This document shows, piece after piece, positions 5,341 through 5,468 of a DNA stretch of 5,468 nucleotides. Every line of letters starts with the position of its first letter. Positions within the stretch are counted from its first letter, which is position 1. The stretch spans positions 1 through 5,468 of the forward strand of contig JAJRSY010000171.1 in the NCBI GenBank assembly GCA_024278565.1. The letters run 5' to 3'. The translations under genes were made by a program, and so were the position numbers. The stretch is from Bacteroidota bacterium (GTDB lineage: Bacteria > Bacteroidota > Bacteroidia > Flavobacteriales > Flavobacteriaceae). The notes under the pieces were generated by a model. The model was not told the DNA's origin. It did not search any database and saw only the letters and a list, made by a program, of their open reading frames with translations.

Positions 5341-5370
5341 AGGTGTAAAGATATATACTTATATTTGAGC

Positions 5371-5468
5371 ATGGAAAATTTCAAAGGCGAAAGCATTATA
5401 GCTTTTATGAACCGATTTCAAACTGATTTGGATTGTTTAGCGTATTTATCTATGACTAAATGGAAATC
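5371..5468 (+). CDS. IS1595-family transposase, N-terminal part only
   Basis: The frame opens at ATG 5371 and is still open at the window end (32 codons plus two bases). Its start, MENFKGESIIAFMNRF, followed by TDLDCLAYL and TKWK, fits the N-terminus of IS1595-family (ISXO2-like) transposases. In these a segment of the form F-x-x-x-F-x-T-x-x-D-C-x-x-Y-L, then KW-K, leads into a zinc-ribbon with two CxxC pairs and a DDE-type (ISXO2) domain. The zinc ribbon would begin just beyond the window. No frameshift is seen in the visible part. Whether the element is complete cannot be told. With the IS630/IS256 remnant upstream it makes this an insertion-sequence cluster downstream of lpdA. Confidence 0.68.
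   Translation, partial: MENFKGESIIAFMNRFQTDLDCLAYLSMTKWK

Larger units (their letters stand above)
5102..5370. other. Gene-free stretch between transposase remnants
   Basis: I see no recognisable protein on either strand. The left part (5102-5220) is more GC-balanced and structured, with a short palindrome TGCTAGCA (5129-5136), a hairpin at 5168-5195 and CCAC/GTGG pairing at about 5197-5210. The right part is A/T-rich and carries the hairpin at 5294-5340 just before the IS1595-type gene. The left end of the IS1595 element must lie in here, but I cannot define its terminal repeat. Confidence 0.5.

Overview
The window looks like chromosomal DNA from a member of the Bacteroidota, most likely a marine-type Flavobacteriaceae. 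The host genes are AT-leaning, no Shine-Dalgarno sequence precedes any start, a TAnnTTTG-type -7 box lies upstream of the regulator gene, and a probable type IX secretion (T9SS) tail sits at the left edge. The protein sequences also read as flavobacterial. This assignment is an inference from those signs; no 16S or other marker gene is present.

Left edge (1-579): on the minus strand, the first 30 codons of an exported protein with a clear Sec signal peptide run out of the window. Seven bases upstream of its start ends a short stretch that reads like the last two dozen residues of a T9SS-secreted protein with no body attached. The remaining ~400 bases hold no convincing gene but three separate inverted repeats. 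One of these (430-458) is a plausible terminator for the next gene.

Core (580-3887): a Cys/Met-metabolism PLP enzyme (minus strand; methionine gamma-lyase or cystathionine gamma-lyase class) is divergent from an Lrp/AsnC regulator (plus strand). A complete dihydrolipoyl dehydrogenase (lpdA, E3) follows the regulator on the same strand. The layout recalls Pseudomonas putida, where an Lrp-type regulator (MdeR) controls methionine gamma-lyase and a 2-oxo acid dehydrogenase component. A gamma-lyase makes 2-oxobutyrate, and E3 is the shared subunit of the complexes that would oxidise it. Regulation of the lyase by the neighbouring Lrp protein is likely. A link to lpdA is only a hypothesis, because E3 is also a housekeeping enzyme.

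Right side (about 3990-5468): insertion-sequence debris. A GC-rich IS630-family transposase is broken by four frameshifts and one TGA. It then runs in frame, at about position 4826, into the C-terminal end of an IS256-family transposase, giving a chimeric open frame that ends at 5101. A 32-base near-perfect palindrome covers the end of that frame. After a gene-free stretch with two more hairpins, the N-terminus of an IS1595-family transposase starts at 5371 and is cut by the window end.

I see no CRISPR array, tRNA, rRNA or recognisable defence system, and no convincing undescribed system. The points most worth checking are the IS630/IS256 chimera, the bodiless T9SS tail next to a signal-peptide gene, and the lyase/Lrp/E3 neighbourhood.
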